NCBI GenBank assembly: GCA_963743035.1
Contig: CAVUOB010000004.1
Span: 62,001 to 126,000 of the forward strand
Source of the DNA: PALSA-911 sp963743035
GTDB taxonomy: Bacteria; Pseudomonadota; Alphaproteobacteria; Acetobacterales; Acetobacteraceae
Direction of reading: 5' to 3'
DNA: 64,000 nt
Part shown: positions 27,300-37,380 of the stretch, one piece after another
How the letters are laid out: every line of letters begins with the position of its first letter
How positions within the stretch are numbered: the stretch's first letter is position 1
The notes under the pieces: model-generated
What the model saw: the letters and a program-made list of their open reading frames with translations, nothing else
Told to the model about the DNA's origin: nothing
Database searches by the model: none
Position numbers and translations under genes: made by a program

Positions 27300-28421
27300 T
27301 CAGCCGCGCGTGTAGATGATGGAGCGGGTGCATGGCGTGGCCTGGACGTATTGCACCACCTCGCAATCCGCGATCTGCCGCGCGCCGCATTCGCCGCGCA
27401 GCTGGCGCACCGCCTCCACGTTCAAGGCCCAGCCCTGCATGTAGGAGTTGGACAGATGCCCACCATCGGTGTTCACCGGCAATCGCGCGCCGAGCTTCAG
27501 CGCGCCGCCCTCGACGAAGCTGCCGGACTCGCCCTGCTTGCAGAACCCCAGCCCTTCCAGGCTGAACAGCACGGTGGGGCTGAAATTGTCGTAGCACATC
27601 AGCGCATCGATATCGCCTTGGCCGACCCCGGCCATGCCATAGGCCTGCTCGCCGGCGGATTTCACCGCAGGGTACCAGAAATCCATGTCGAAATTGGAAA
27701 TGGAGGACTGGGTGAAACTCTCCTGCCCGCCGAAGCCGGAGATCATGACCGGCGGCTTGCTGAAATCCTTCGCCCGCTCCGCGGTGGTGAGGATGATGCA
27801 CACCGCGCCGTCATTGATCAGGCAGTAATCCAGCAGCCGCAGCGGCGCGGTGATGAAGCGCGCGTTCTCATGGTCGTCGATGGTGATCGGCTTCTGCATC
27901 ACCGCATCCGGGTTCAGGCAGGCATGGTGGCGGACCGCGACGGATACTTCCGCCAATTGCCGTGTCGTGGTGCCGAACATCTGCATATGCCGCTGGAAAG
28001 CCATGGCATGGGCCGCGCCCGGGGAGGTGAAGCCGAACGGATCCCACACGCCGGGATTCTCGTCCCCGCCGTAATTCACCCGGCGCGAGCGGCCGATATT
28101 GGCATAGAGCAGCGCCACGTATTTGCAGTGCCCGGCGGCCAAGGCGGTCGCGGCCTCGATGATGCCGATGCCGGACATGCGGCCATGCGGCGGCAATGTC
28201 AGCGTCCAGCGCGGGTCCAGCCCCAACACCTCGCCCATGCGGGCGTAATAGGGAATGCGGCAGACGACCAGGCCGTCGATCTCGTTCTTGTCGATGCCGC
28301 AATCGTTCACCGCATTGCGGAACGCCTCCGCGGCCAGGCCGTACTCGTCGACATGGGGGAAATTGCCGTAGGCGGTATTGCCCACGCCGATCACGGCGGC
28401 GTGGTTCTTCAGATTTTGCAT
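27300..28421 (-). CDS. Thiolase-fold protein lacking the nucleophilic cysteine
   Basis: This 373-residue protein has the thiolase architecture, including A-A-V-I-G-V-G-N-T at 8-16, D-G-L-V near 49-52, A-L-x-C-Y-D-N-F-S-P in the second half and the G-G-H-L-S-N C-terminal region (G-G-x-x-x-x-G-H-P-like). At the site of the loading cysteine it reads G-R-M-S-G (80-84), with no Cys. Such SCP-x/LTP-type thiolase homologues often act with DUF35 partners in retro-aldol or acyl-transfer steps (for example steroid side-chain degradation). The DUF35 gene is next. The substrate is not known. Confidence 0.87.
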   Translation of the reverse strand: MQNLKNHAAVIGVGNTAYGNFPHVDEYGLAAEAFRNAVNDCGIDKNEIDGLVVCRIPYYARMGEVLGLDPRWTLTLPPHGRMSGIGIIEAATALAAGHCKYVALLYANIGRSRRVNYGGDENPGVWDPFGFTSPGAAHAMAFQRHMQMFGTTTRQLAEVSVAVRHHACLNPDAVMQKPITIDDHENARFITAPLRLLDYCLINDGAVCIILTTAERAKDFSKPPVMISGFGGQESFTQSSISNFDMDFWYPAVKSAGEQAYGMAGVGQGDIDALMCYDNFSPTVLFSLEGLGFCKQGESGSFVEGGALKLGARLPVNTDGGHLSNSYMQGWALNVEAVRQLRGECGARQIADCEVVQYVQATPCTRSIIYTRG

Positions 28422-28479
28422 TGGACGAACTCCCAGTCTTCAGGCTGGGCGCATACTGAACCCCGCCTTGCGCGCGCGT

Positions 28480-30361
28480 CTAGTTCAGCGCCGCGCATTT
28501 CCAGCCCTTGCCCCAATTGGCGCAGATCTTCGAGTTGGTCGTATCGACCTCGATCGCGGCCTGGCCGGGTGCGCCGGCCTCGCCGGTGGGCGTGCCGGAA
28601 GTGGTCGGCACCATCAGGAAGCCGCTATCCGCGCCGGTGGGAAGCGGCGTGCCGGCGCCGATGATGGTGTTGCCGCTGGGATTGACGGTCAGGGTGTCGG
28701 CACTCGACCATTGCAGCGACAGGGATGCGCCCTGCCCGGATCCGCCCGTTACCGCGGCCGGGTTGCCCGGCGGATGGTCGGCATAGCCGATCCCGACGAT
28801 CCCGACGCGTTCCAGCCCGCCGGCGGCATTCACGTCGGCGACGATGTAGATATCGCCCCGCGCGCCATACAGATACTCGCCGGGCTTGTAGCCGCGCCCG
28901 GTCGCCGCGACCGTCGCCGCCTCCACATAATGGCCTTTGGCGTCAATCGTTATGCCCGCGGAGGTTGGCACGATCGAACCGGTGCCGATGTTCACCCTGC
29001 CATTGCCCTGGACCGCGAAGCCGGTGCTGCGCCAGGCCTGCTGGCGGATATTCACCCCCCAGAGATCGACACCCCAGCCGAGATCGGAGGGATAGACCGG
29101 CGCGCCGCCGGGATTGGTGCCCGGCCCCTGCGGTATCCATCCGATCATGCGAGAGGAACTGCCGAAGGACCATTGATGGTGGTCGTGGCCCCAGAGGATG
29201 CCGTAATCCATCGGCGGGATCGTGTTGCGCGCCCCCTCCGGCGTCTGCGTGCCGGCGAAGATCATGGCGCGGAACCGGCTGACCTCGCCGGCGTCAGTGT
29301 TCAGCCGGGAGATCTGCAGCCCGTTCAGGATGGCAGCAGAGGCGCCGGCATCGACGCCCATGTTCATCTCCCCGTAGCCGGACACGACGGTCAGGTTCTT
29401 CGCCCCGGCATAGGCGCGTCCCACCGTGTTGATGGGGTCGAGCTGCCCGACCGCCCCGCCGCCGGTATCCGTGCCGCCGAAACTATCCCGGGAAGTGCTG
29501 AAGATCTCCGCGCCCACGTTGAATACTTCCATCCCCGCGCGCGCCATCGGCGCACTGGGATTGACGGCAATGCGCAGGCCGGTCCTGCCGCCCTTCGCGG
29601 CACCGCCATAGGCGGCGTTGATCTTCACGGTGGCGGGATTGATCGGCGCCTGCGATGCATCGACCGTATCGGACTGGGCGCCGGAATAGAAAATATTGTA
29701 GTTGACCTCCGCCTTGCCGGTGGAGCCGGACGGATTGACCCCGAAACTGAGGCCGGGGACGGACGCCGATCCCGGCAGCGCGGATGCACGATCGCGGTCC
29801 GCGGCCGGGTGGGCTCGTGGATCGACCAGTATCGAGCCTTACGCAACGTCCGCGCCGAGCTGCGGGCTGTTGTCGCAGGAATAGAGTGATGAGGGGCAGC
29901 AGGTTTCCGTTGCCGTTGGCGATGCTGCCGACCAGCAGCGGCACCTGCACGAACAGCGGTGCGCGGCCGGGAGGGGCGTTGTTCTGGAACGACCAGACCG
30001 GGAAGCCCTTCCCCGCATTGTCCACGCCGAACTGCACGATGTTGTCGCCGGAAGTGCCGTAGAAAATATTGTGCCCAGCGGTGTCGCGGGTGAACACGCC
30101 ATGGTCATTATTGGCGATCAGCAGATCGGCACCATTCAGGATCGGGTTGGACCCCGTCGTGATCGTGCCGGGCACAACCAGTTCGCGCAGCCCGGTGATC
30201 GACCCGCCGGTGATGCGCACGCTGTCGGCGGGCTGGCCGGCCAGCGTGCCGGGCGCCGGCGGTTGCTGACCGGGCAAGGGCAGCAACTTCGCCGGCTGGC
30301 TCTGCGCCGATGCCGCCAGAGCTGCCATCAGGCCGAGCAGGAAGGCGCCGATCCGGGTCAT
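28480..30361 (-). pseudogene. Disrupted gene for a secreted protein of unknown function
   Basis: An N-terminal part begins at 30361 with a signal peptide (M-T-R-I-G-A-F-L-L-G-L-M-A-A-L-A-A-S-A then Q-S-Q-P) and continues with Gly/Asn/Asp-rich, beta-strand-like sequence. A C-terminal part of similar composition, in the next frame, ends at 28480 with a C-terminal S-K-I-C-A-N-W-G-K-G-W-K-C. An in-frame TAA at 29839-29841 prevents simple readthrough in the second frame. One extra base somewhere in about 29780-29838 would join the two frames without using that TAA, giving some 626 residues. The Gly-rich pattern recalls phage-tail or fibre-like proteins, but no domain is certain. It is flanked by metabolic genes, with no phage genes nearby. 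Confidence 0.55.
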
Positions 30362-30447
30362 GCGATCTCCATCGCCTGCGCCGGCGAAGAAGACGCCGGC
30401 CGCAGGGACGATGCTACAGGGCCCGCGTCAGCCGGGAAGCCCGCCGG

Positions 30448-33054
30448 TCAGATCACCCCGTCCTCGGCCAGCCGCTCGACATCCGACGTGCTCATGCCGA
30501 GCAGTTCGGTGAACAGCCAGAGATTATCCTCGCCATAACCCGGCGCACCACGGTCGATCGGGCCGCCGATATAGGCGGGCGTTTTGGTGAACTTCATCGG
30601 CAACTCATAGACCGGCCAGCGGCCGATCTTGGTGCCGTTCACCTCGGTCAGCCATTTCAGATGCCTCAGCTGCGGATCGTTGTCGCAGCGGTCCTCGGCG
30701 TTCTGGCACACCCCGGCGGCAACCCCGGCCGCCTGCAGCCTGTGCATGCAGGCAACCGCGTCCTGGGTGACGGTCCAGGCCCCGACCAGCGCATCGAGCG
30801 CATCCTGGTTGGCCAGCCGGTCGCTCAGGCTGGCAAAGCGGCGGTCCTCCAGCCAGGCCCCCTGCCCCGCCGCCTGCGCCAGCGCCCGCCATTCCGCGTC
30901 GGTGAAGCAGGCGATGGCGACCCAGCGATCGTTCCCGGCACAACGATATGCGCCATGCGGGGCTGCCGGCTTGTACGGCGAGCGGTTGCCGTAACGCCGC
31001 CACACGCGGCCATTGGCGGACCAGTCGAGGATCGTCGCACCGGTCAGGAACAATCCGGACTCGCACTGGGAGGCGTCGATCCACTGCCCCTCCCCGGTGC
31101 GGTCGCGGTGATACAGCGCGCCCAGGATGGCCAGCGCGTAGCCATAGGCGCCCATCCAGTCCAGATAGGAATAGCCCCAGCCAACAGGCATCGCCGGCTC
31201 CGGCAGGCCGGACATGTCGCCCTGGCCGCCGAACGCGGCGGCCACCGGACCGACCGTGCGCATGCGGCCATAGGTGCCGAAGCTGCCCATGCCCGATTGC
31301 TGGATGTAGATGATGTCCGGGCGGATCTTCTTCATCACGTCATAGCCAAGGCCGAGCCGGGCCAACACGCCGGGCGAGAAGCCCTCGGCCACGACATCGC
31401 AGATGCGCACTAGGTCCTTGGCGATCTGCAGGCCCTTGGGATGGCGGATGTTCAGCGAAACACCGCGCTTGCCGGCGTTCTTGTTGTTGAACTGCCCGCC
31501 CATGTCCGGGTCCTTCACGCCCACCAGCGGCCCGGTGGCGGCATCGCGCGCGGCGCGGCCGCCCACCGGCGCCATCGCGGCCAGGCGCGTGTCGGGATTG
31601 TCCTTCCACTCCACCTTATAGCTCTCCGCCCCCATGGCGGCGAGGAAGCGGGTGCCGCCGGCGGAAGCCAGGAACCAGGCGAAATCGAGGATTTTTATCC
31701 CCTGCAACGGGAAGGGCTTGCCATGCAAAGCGGAGAGATTGGGGTTCTGGTCACCACGCGGCTGCGCCGGCACGCCGGGCTGGCGCGGCGCCTGTTTCAA
31801 TATCGCCTGCGTGTCCTCGCCCAGTTGCGGCGCGCGGCGGCCGACCTGCCAGCTCGTCGCGGTCGCGAGCCATTTGCTGGTGGGATAGCGGAAGCTGCGC
31901 CCGTGCTCGGGGTGATGCACATCGGCGAATGATTTTCGCTTCAGCCAGTGTTCATCCAGCGCGTTCTCGTGCGGCTTGCGGATCGGCGCCCAGAGCAGCC
32001 CGGCATCCTGCGCCTCCCGCCAGGGCATGTCGGCATAGGTCCAGGAACGGACGAAGCGCTGGATGATGTCCAGCATATGCGCGCGCGTCTCGTCGCTGGC
32101 GGTGGAGCCGGGCACATTGCGCGCCTTCAGATCGGCATCCGGCGGCGGCGGCTGCAGGTCGGCCTGCGCGCCGTATTTGGACAGGAACGGCACCAGATTG
32201 TTCAGATCGCGCGGGCCGACACCGTGGGAGATGAACCAGCGGCCGTCCTTGGTGTGGCTGATGCTGGGGTTGTGGTTCGGCGTCTCCACCGCATGGCGGT
32301 TGGTCAGCCGCCACAGCGGCACCCGCCGCATGACCCAGTGCATGATGTCGAGCTCGGGGTTCTTCGACACCGCCTCGTGCACGGCAACCGAGACGTCCTG
32401 CCCCTCGCCGTTGCGATGGCGCGCGATCAGCGCGGCGATGATGCCGGTGGCCAGCTGCTCGCCGGCGATATGGTAGGCGTGCCAGATCTGCGGCGCGATC
32501 GGCGGCGTATCGTATTCCCAGCCCGGCGCGGGATCGTAGCCGCAATTCATCATCACCCCGCCGAGCGCGAGATGAATGAGGTCAGAGCCCTTGAAATCCG
32601 CCCAGGGCCCGTCATCGCCGAACGGCGTGATGCGGGCGGTGACCAGTTGCGGGAACCGCGCGTTCAGCGCCGCGCGATCGAGGCCGAGCACCTGGTTCAA
32701 CGCGCCGCAGCTGGAGTCGAGCAGGATATCCGCGCCTTCCAGCAGAAGCAGCAATTCGTCGCGCGCGGTGGCCTGGTTCAGGTCCAGCACCACCGACTGC
32801 TTGTTGCGGTTGTAGTTCCAGAAGAACAGCGAACGCTCCAGCCCCGGCTCGTCGTTCAGGAACGGGCCGATGCGGCGCGTGGCATTGCCTTCCGGCGGCT
32901 CGATCTTGATCACCTCGGCGCCGAGGCCGGCGAGCAGCAAGCCGGCATATTCCGCGCGCTCGTCGGCGATCTCGATCACCCGCAGCCCGGCCAGCATGCC
33001 GGGTCCGGCATCGCCCAGCATCGGGCCGAGGCCGTTATCTACAGTGTTGTTCAT
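30448..33054 (-). CDS. Double-domain CaiB/BaiF CoA-transferase (tandem fusion)
   Basis: At 868 residues the protein is twice the usual length and contains two family III CoA-transferase units. Unit one is about residues 20-400: L-R-V-I-E-I-A-D, V-I-K-I-E-P-P-E, N-R-N-K-Q-S-V-V-L-D and G-S-D-L-I-H-L-A-L-G-G. Unit two is about 450-850: L-Q-G-I-K-I-L-D-F-A-W, Y-K-V-E-W-K-D, N-A-G-K-R-G-V-S-L-N and S-Y-L-D-W-M-G-A-Y-G. These enzymes normally work as interlocked dimers, so the fusion may fold as an internal pseudo-dimer. Both putative catalytic Asp residues appear present. It ends a transcript that begins with the minus-strand Liv-type importer. Confidence 0.87.
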   Translation of the reverse strand: MNNTVDNGLGPMLGDAGPGMLAGLRVIEIADERAEYAGLLLAGLGAEVIKIEPPEGNATRRIGPFLNDEPGLERSLFFWNYNRNKQSVVLDLNQATARDELLLLLEGADILLDSSCGALNQVLGLDRAALNARFPQLVTARITPFGDDGPWADFKGSDLIHLALGGVMMNCGYDPAPGWEYDTPPIAPQIWHAYHIAGEQLATGIIAALIARHRNGEGQDVSVAVHEAVSKNPELDIMHWVMRRVPLWRLTNRHAVETPNHNPSISHTKDGRWFISHGVGPRDLNNLVPFLSKYGAQADLQPPPPDADLKARNVPGSTASDETRAHMLDIIQRFVRSWTYADMPWREAQDAGLLWAPIRKPHENALDEHWLKRKSFADVHHPEHGRSFRYPTSKWLATATSWQVGRRAPQLGEDTQAILKQAPRQPGVPAQPRGDQNPNLSALHGKPFPLQGIKILDFAWFLASAGGTRFLAAMGAESYKVEWKDNPDTRLAAMAPVGGRAARDAATGPLVGVKDPDMGGQFNNKNAGKRGVSLNIRHPKGLQIAKDLVRICDVVAEGFSPGVLARLGLGYDVMKKIRPDIIYIQQSGMGSFGTYGRMRTVGPVAAAFGGQGDMSGLPEPAMPVGWGYSYLDWMGAYGYALAILGALYHRDRTGEGQWIDASQCESGLFLTGATILDWSANGRVWRRYGNRSPYKPAAPHGAYRCAGNDRWVAIACFTDAEWRALAQAAGQGAWLEDRRFASLSDRLANQDALDALVGAWTVTQDAVACMHRLQAAGVAAGVCQNAEDRCDNDPQLRHLKWLTEVNGTKIGRWPVYELPMKFTKTPAYIGGPIDRGAPGYGEDNLWLFTELLGMSTSDVERLAEDGVI

Positions 33055-33085
33055 TGTCGTTTCCTCTCCGGCGTGGTTGGCGGTC

Positions 33086-33970
33086 TCAGTCGGCGGGCCG
33101 CGTCCGCGCCAGGATCTTGAGCAGGATGTCGTTCACTTCCTCGGGCGCCTCATAGGCGACCCAATGGCCGGCGCCCCTGATCAGATGCAGGTCGGCGTCC
33201 GGCCGCAGCTCCCGCATCACCTTCACCCGCTCGGTGGCGCGGGGATTGGCGGGGGCGTCGAATTCGCCCCAGATCCCGTGCACCGGCACATGCACATGTT
33301 CCAGCGCCCGCATCAGCGCGCCGCTGCGCGACAGTGTCGGCGTCTTCAGGCGCGAATGCATGGTGTTCCAGTCCTGGATCGCCAGCGCCAGCGCATCGAT
33401 CTTGCCGGGATCGGCGATCATCAGCCGGTTGAGGTTGGTGCGATGCGCCTCCACCCTTTCCTGGCCTTCCAGATGCCGGACCTTCAGCAAGGTGATCATG
33501 CTGCCGGCGGGGCCGACCGCACTCGATCCGATGATGGTGCAGGACCGCACCCGCGCGCCCTTCTGCGCGGCCACGCAGACGGCCATGGTGCTGCCGAAGG
33601 AGAATCCGGCAACATCGTAGGTTTCCTCGGTGCCGATGATCGCATCGATGCCGGCGGCGACGATGGCGGCGACGGCGTCCGCGTCATCGCCGTTCGGCGG
33701 ATCGTCGGACTCGCCCAATCCGGGCAGATCGGCGACCAGCAGGCGATAGGATTTGGACAGCGCCTCGATATTGTGGATCCAGTGCCGCCAGGAACCGGCG
33801 CCGCCATGGAACAGCGCCAGCACCGGGCCGGATCCCCAGATATGCCAGACCATCTTGCCGTCGCCGTTCGGCGTTTCCACCCGGGTCGATGTCCGCTCGA
33901 AGCGGGCGAGCGTCTCCGCCGGAGATTCGCCTGCCGTCACTTCACCACCATCACGCTCCTCATCGCTCAT
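33086..33970 (-). CDS. Alpha/beta hydrolase
   Basis: This 294-residue soluble hydrolase has the oxyanion segment F-H-G-G-A-G-S-W, the nucleophile elbow G-F-S-F-G-S, an acid in W-G-E-F-D and the catalytic His in G-A-G-H-W-V-A-Y-E. Specificity (esters, enol-lactones, C-C bonds of the MhpC type) cannot be told. The ATG at 33970 (M-S-D-E-E-R-D) is chosen; an ATG at 33985 adds five residues. It lies between the livF gene (81-base gap) and the double CoA-transferase (31-base gap), consistent with a catabolic operon for the compound imported by the Liv-type system. Confidence 0.85.
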   Translation of the reverse strand: MSDEERDGGEVTAGESPAETLARFERTSTRVETPNGDGKMVWHIWGSGPVLALFHGGAGSWRHWIHNIEALSKSYRLLVADLPGLGESDDPPNGDDADAVAAIVAAGIDAIIGTEETYDVAGFSFGSTMAVCVAAQKGARVRSCTIIGSSAVGPAGSMITLLKVRHLEGQERVEAHRTNLNRLMIADPGKIDALALAIQDWNTMHSRLKTPTLSRSGALMRALEHVHVPVHGIWGEFDAPANPRATERVKVMRELRPDADLHLIRGAGHWVAYEAPEEVNDILLKILARTRPAD

Positions 33971-34051
33971 CGTCCATTCCAGCATTCTACCGACGGGTAG
34001 TTTGCGCGGCCCGGCGGCAAGCCTCAAGGGGCAGGACCGCGCGCTGGCGCG

Positions 34052-34747
34052 CTACAGGTATTCGTCGGCCAGCGCCACCGCGCGGATCTCGGCCACAGTG
34101 CCGCTGCGCCGGACCTCGCCGCCGCGCATCACATAGCCGCGCGTGGCCAGTTTCAGCGCCGGGCGCGCCATCTGCTCGGTCATCAGCACCGTGGTGCCGC
34201 GCGCCTTCAACTGGGTGATCGCGGCGCTGATCTGCTCGATCCATACCGGCGCCAGGCCGAGGAACGGCTCATCGAGCAGCAGCAGGCGGGGAAAGGCGCA
34301 CATGGCCCGGGCCAAGGCGACAATCTGCTGCTGGCCGCCGGACAACTGCCCGGCCGGCTGTTGGGCGCGCTCCGCCAGCAGCGGAAACACCGTCACCAGC
34401 CAGTCCAGCGCTTCGCGCTGCCGCGCGCGGCCCAGGCCGAACGCGCCGGTCAGCACATTGTCGGTCACCGTCAACGTCGGGAACACCCGCCGACCTTCCG
34501 GCGAGTAGCCGATGCCGAGCCGGGCGCGGCGTTCGCAGGGGGTGTTGGCGAGGTCGCGGCCATCGAAGCGGATCCTGCCGGAGGCGGCAGCGACCAGGCC
34601 GATGACGGCGTTGATCGTGCTCGACTTGCCGGCGCCATTGGCGCCGACCAGCAGCACCGTCTCGCCTTCGCCCACCGCGATGGAAACCCCGTTCAGCGCG
34701 GTGATGCCGCCGTAGCGAACGCCGAGATCCTCGATTTCCAGCAGCAT
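34052..34747 (-). CDS. Branched-chain amino acid-type ABC transporter ATPase (LivF-like), system 1
   Basis: This 231-residue ATPase has Walker A G-A-N-G-A-G-K-S-S at 35-43, signature L-S-G-G-Q in the second half and Walker B R-L-L-L-L-D-E-P. The LivF style is visible in G-Y-S-P-E-G-R-R-V-F-P. The first base of its ATG is the last base of the LivG stop region (one-base overlap at 34747). With LivG it drives uptake through the LivHM pair. Liv-family importers also carry amides, urea and aromatic or dicarboxylic acids, so amino acids are not certain. Confidence 0.93.
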   Translation of the reverse strand: MLLEIEDLGVRYGGITALNGVSIAVGEGETVLLVGANGAGKSSTINAVIGLVAAASGRIRFDGRDLANTPCERRARLGIGYSPEGRRVFPTLTVTDNVLTGAFGLGRARQREALDWLVTVFPLLAERAQQPAGQLSGGQQQIVALARAMCAFPRLLLLDEPFLGLAPVWIEQISAAITQLKARGTTVLMTEQMARPALKLATRGYVMRGGEVRRSGTVAEIRAVALADEYL

Positions 34748-35508
34748 CAGGGCCCATCTTTCAGATCAGGGTCCCCGTCGTCAGGGTCCGCGTCGCCGGC
34801 GCCGAGATAGGCCTTGATCACGTCGGGGCGCGCTAGCACCTCGGCAGGCGATCCCTCGGCCAGCACGTTGCCGGCATCGAGCACCAGGATGCGCGGACAC
34901 AGGCGGCGGATCAGGTCCATGTCGTGCTCGACGATCAGCACGGCGCAGCCGCCATGGGCGCGGACGTGCGCCACGAAACTGTCGATGCGCGACCGCTCCC
35001 CGCGCTCCAGCCCCGCCGCCGGCTCATCCAGCAGCAGGACCTGCGGGGCAATGGCATAGGCCATGGCCAGGCCCAGCATCTTCTGCAGGCCGTAGGGCAG
35101 CTTGTCGCTCTGCTCCTCCAGCCGGTCGGTAAGCTGGAAGTCCCGCAGCAGGATATCGAGGCCGACAGCGGCGCCGGAGCGGCGGCTGAAGCGCAGCGCG
35201 CGCGAAATATTCTCCCGCACCGTGGCCGAGCGGAAGGTGTTGGTCTGCTGGAAGCTGCGCGCCAGGCCGAGCCGGCTGAGCGCATGCGACGGCTGGCCGG
35301 TGACGTTGCGCCCGCCCAGGAACACCTGGCCGGAAGACGGCGCGATCCGCCCGGAAATGACGTTGATCAGCGTGGTCTTGCCGGCGCCGTTCGGGCCGAT
35401 CACGCCCAGGATCTCCCCGGGCGGCAGGCGGAAACTGATGCCCTGGAATACCTGCAATCCGCCGAAGCGCTTGGCCAGGCCCTCGACCCGCAATTCTTCG
35501 CCGGCCAT
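34747..35508 (-). CDS. Branched-chain amino acid-type ABC transporter ATPase (LivG-like), system 1
   Basis: This 253-residue ATPase has Walker A GPNGAGKTT at 38-46, the L-P-Y-G-L-Q-K signature variant typical of LivG and Walker B V-L-L-L-D-E-P-A-A-G-L. A LivG-type R-S-F-Q-Q-T segment lies in the Q-loop region. It shares single bases with both neighbours (35508 and 34747), so livM-livG-livF are translationally coupled. Confidence 0.93.
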   Translation of the reverse strand: MAGEELRVEGLAKRFGGLQVFQGISFRLPPGEILGVIGPNGAGKTTLINVISGRIAPSSGQVFLGGRNVTGQPSHALSRLGLARSFQQTNTFRSATVRENISRALRFSRRSGAAVGLDILLRDFQLTDRLEEQSDKLPYGLQKMLGLAMAYAIAPQVLLLDEPAAGLERGERSRIDSFVAHVRAHGGCAVLIVEHDMDLIRRLCPRILVLDAGNVLAEGSPAEVLARPDVIKAYLGAGDADPDDGDPDLKDGP

Positions 35509-36488
35509 CAGCGCACTCCCCGGAAGCGGCGGTACAGCGTGGCGACCGTGCCGGTGATGCCGCCCTTCGCGGCCAGCACCACCACCAGGATCAGCACGCC
35601 GTACAGCCCCTGCGCCAACTGTCCCTGGGTGCCGAACAGATTGGTCGCCCAGACCAGCAGCGCGGTGCCGACCACCGGGCCGAGGATCGAGGCCCGGCCG
35701 CCGACGATGGTATAGGCGATGAAATCCACCGCCGAGGCGGAGCTGAACGAGCTCGGATGCGCGGTCAGCAGCATGTTCACCAGGGAGAACCCGGCCAGTC
35801 CCGCCACGCCGGCGGCGACCACGAAGCCGATCACCTTGTAGCGCCAGATCACCAGGCCAAGGCTTTCGGCCAGTATCTCGTTCTCCTCGATGGCGGCGAA
35901 ATGCTGGCGGTAATGGCGGGTGACGGCGGCGGTGATGATGCAGGCGACCAGGCCGATGGCGCAGGCCATCTGCAGCACCGCGCGGTTGGTTACCAATTCC
36001 GTGCCGAAGAACGTCACCGCGGGAATGCCGGAGATGCCGTTCGAACCGCCGGTCAGGTCCGGCGTCATGAACAGGACCAGTTGCAGGATTTCCGACAGCA
36101 CGTAGGTGACCAGCACGAAATAGGTGCCGCGCAGGCGCAGCACGAGCATGCCCAGCGGCAAGGCCAGCAGCGCCGGCACCAGGAAACTGATGACCGTCAG
36201 CGCGAAGGCGTCGGTGATGCCGAGCGGCGCGAGGATGGCGACCGCGTAGCCGCCGAGCGCCATGAAGGCCGGCGTGGCGAAGCTCAGCAGGTTCATCCGC
36301 AGCATGATCCAGACGCTGAGCGCCGCGACCACGCCGACCAGAGCCTGATTGGCGATGGAGTAGATCAGCTGGCTGCGCGTCAGCGACGGGATGGCGAAAG
36401 CGGCGACGAACACCAGGCAGGCCGCGATCTCCGCCCCTCCGATCCCCACCCGTATGCGGGAGATCCCTCCGATATCCTCCCGGGTCAT
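35508..36488 (-). CDS. Branched-chain amino acid-type ABC transporter permease (LivM-like), system 1
   Basis: This 326-residue inner-membrane protein has eight or more hydrophobic helices and the LivM marks: L-S-F-A-T-P-A-F-M-A-L-G-G-Y-A, L-R-L-R-G-T-Y-F-V-L-V-T and the coupling segment E-N-E-I-L-A-E-S-L-G-L-V-I-W-R-Y-K. It starts four bases after the livH stop. It works with LivH, LivF and LivG. Confidence 0.93.
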   Translation of the reverse strand: MTREDIGGISRIRVGIGGAEIAACLVFVAAFAIPSLTRSQLIYSIANQALVGVVAALSVWIMLRMNLLSFATPAFMALGGYAVAILAPLGITDAFALTVISFLVPALLALPLGMLVLRLRGTYFVLVTYVLSEILQLVLFMTPDLTGGSNGISGIPAVTFFGTELVTNRAVLQMACAIGLVACIITAAVTRHYRQHFAAIEENEILAESLGLVIWRYKVIGFVVAAGVAGLAGFSLVNMLLTAHPSSFSSASAVDFIAYTIVGGRASILGPVVGTALLVWATNLFGTQGQLAQGLYGVLILVVVLAAKGGITGTVATLYRRFRGVR

Positions 36489-36491
36489 TGG

Positions 36492-37358
36492 CTATGCGCC
36501 CCGGATCTCGCGCCCGAGCAGTCCTGTGGGGCGGAACACCAGGATCACCAGCACCAGGATGAACAGCACCAGCGCGCCGACGGACCCGCCGAAATAGACG
36601 CTGGTATAGGCCTCCACGATGCCGACGACGAAGGCCGCCAGCGCCGCGCCGCCGAGGCTGCCGAGGCCGCCCAGGATCACCGTCAGGAACGAGGTTGCCA
36701 GCACGGGATCGCCGACCGAGGGCGAGAGCGACAGGATCGGCGTGACCAGCGCGCCGGTCAGGCCGGCGAGCCCGGTGGCCAGCGCGAAGGCCAGCGGGAA
36801 CAGCAGCTTCGGGCGCATGCCCTGGGCCATCGCCACGGTCCGGTCATCGGCAAGCGCGCGCAGCCCGCGGCCGAGATCGGTGCGGAACAGCAGCGCATAC
36901 AGGCCGGCGATGGCAGAGACGCAGACCGCCAGCACGATCAGATTTTCCAGCGGCACATAGATCGGCCCGGCCCGCCAGGCGCCGCTGACCGGGAACGGAA
37001 ACTCCGGCGAGACCGGGCCGAAGATCAGCAGCACCGCCGTGGACACGACCAGATAGAGCCCGAGCGTCAGCATCAGCGTGGCCAGATGGTCGTCGATGAC
37101 ACGCTCGATCAGCACCAGCTCGAAAAGGTAACCAAGCGCGCCAGTGGCGAGCACGGCGGCGAGCACGGCAAGCGGATAGGGCAGCCCCAGGTGATAGACG
37201 CAGGCATACGCCACGTAGCCGCCGAGCATGTAGAAGCCGCCATGGGAAAAATTCACCACGCCGAGAATGCCGAAGACCAGGGTGAACCCGAGCGCCAGCA
37301 GCGCGTATTGCGCTCCCAGGCTCACCCCGATGATCATCGCCTGGGAGAACTGCTCCAT
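36492..37358 (-). CDS. Branched-chain amino acid-type ABC transporter permease (LivH-like), system 1
   Basis: This 288-residue permease has about eight helices. It contains G-A-Q-Y-A-L-L-A-L-G-F-T-L-V-F-G, V-N-F-S-H-G-G-F-Y-M-L-G-G-Y and the cytoplasmic loop G-R-G-L-R-A-L-A-D-D-R-T-V-A characteristic of LivH. It lies 22 bases downstream of the binding-protein gene. All five components of system 1 are present in the standard order. Confidence 0.93.
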   Translation of the reverse strand: MEQFSQAMIIGVSLGAQYALLALGFTLVFGILGVVNFSHGGFYMLGGYVAYACVYHLGLPYPLAVLAAVLATGALGYLFELVLIERVIDDHLATLMLTLGLYLVVSTAVLLIFGPVSPEFPFPVSGAWRAGPIYVPLENLIVLAVCVSAIAGLYALLFRTDLGRGLRALADDRTVAMAQGMRPKLLFPLAFALATGLAGLTGALVTPILSLSPSVGDPVLATSFLTVILGGLGSLGGAALAAFVVGIVEAYTSVYFGGSVGALVLFILVLVILVFRPTGLLGREIRGA

Positions 37359-37380
37359 CTCCGGCGGGTCCGCTGGCGGC

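Noticed and set aside
28480..30361. Prophage remnant
   Set aside because: Only one gene has a tail-like look; there is no integrase, attachment repeat, capsid or lysis gene nearby.
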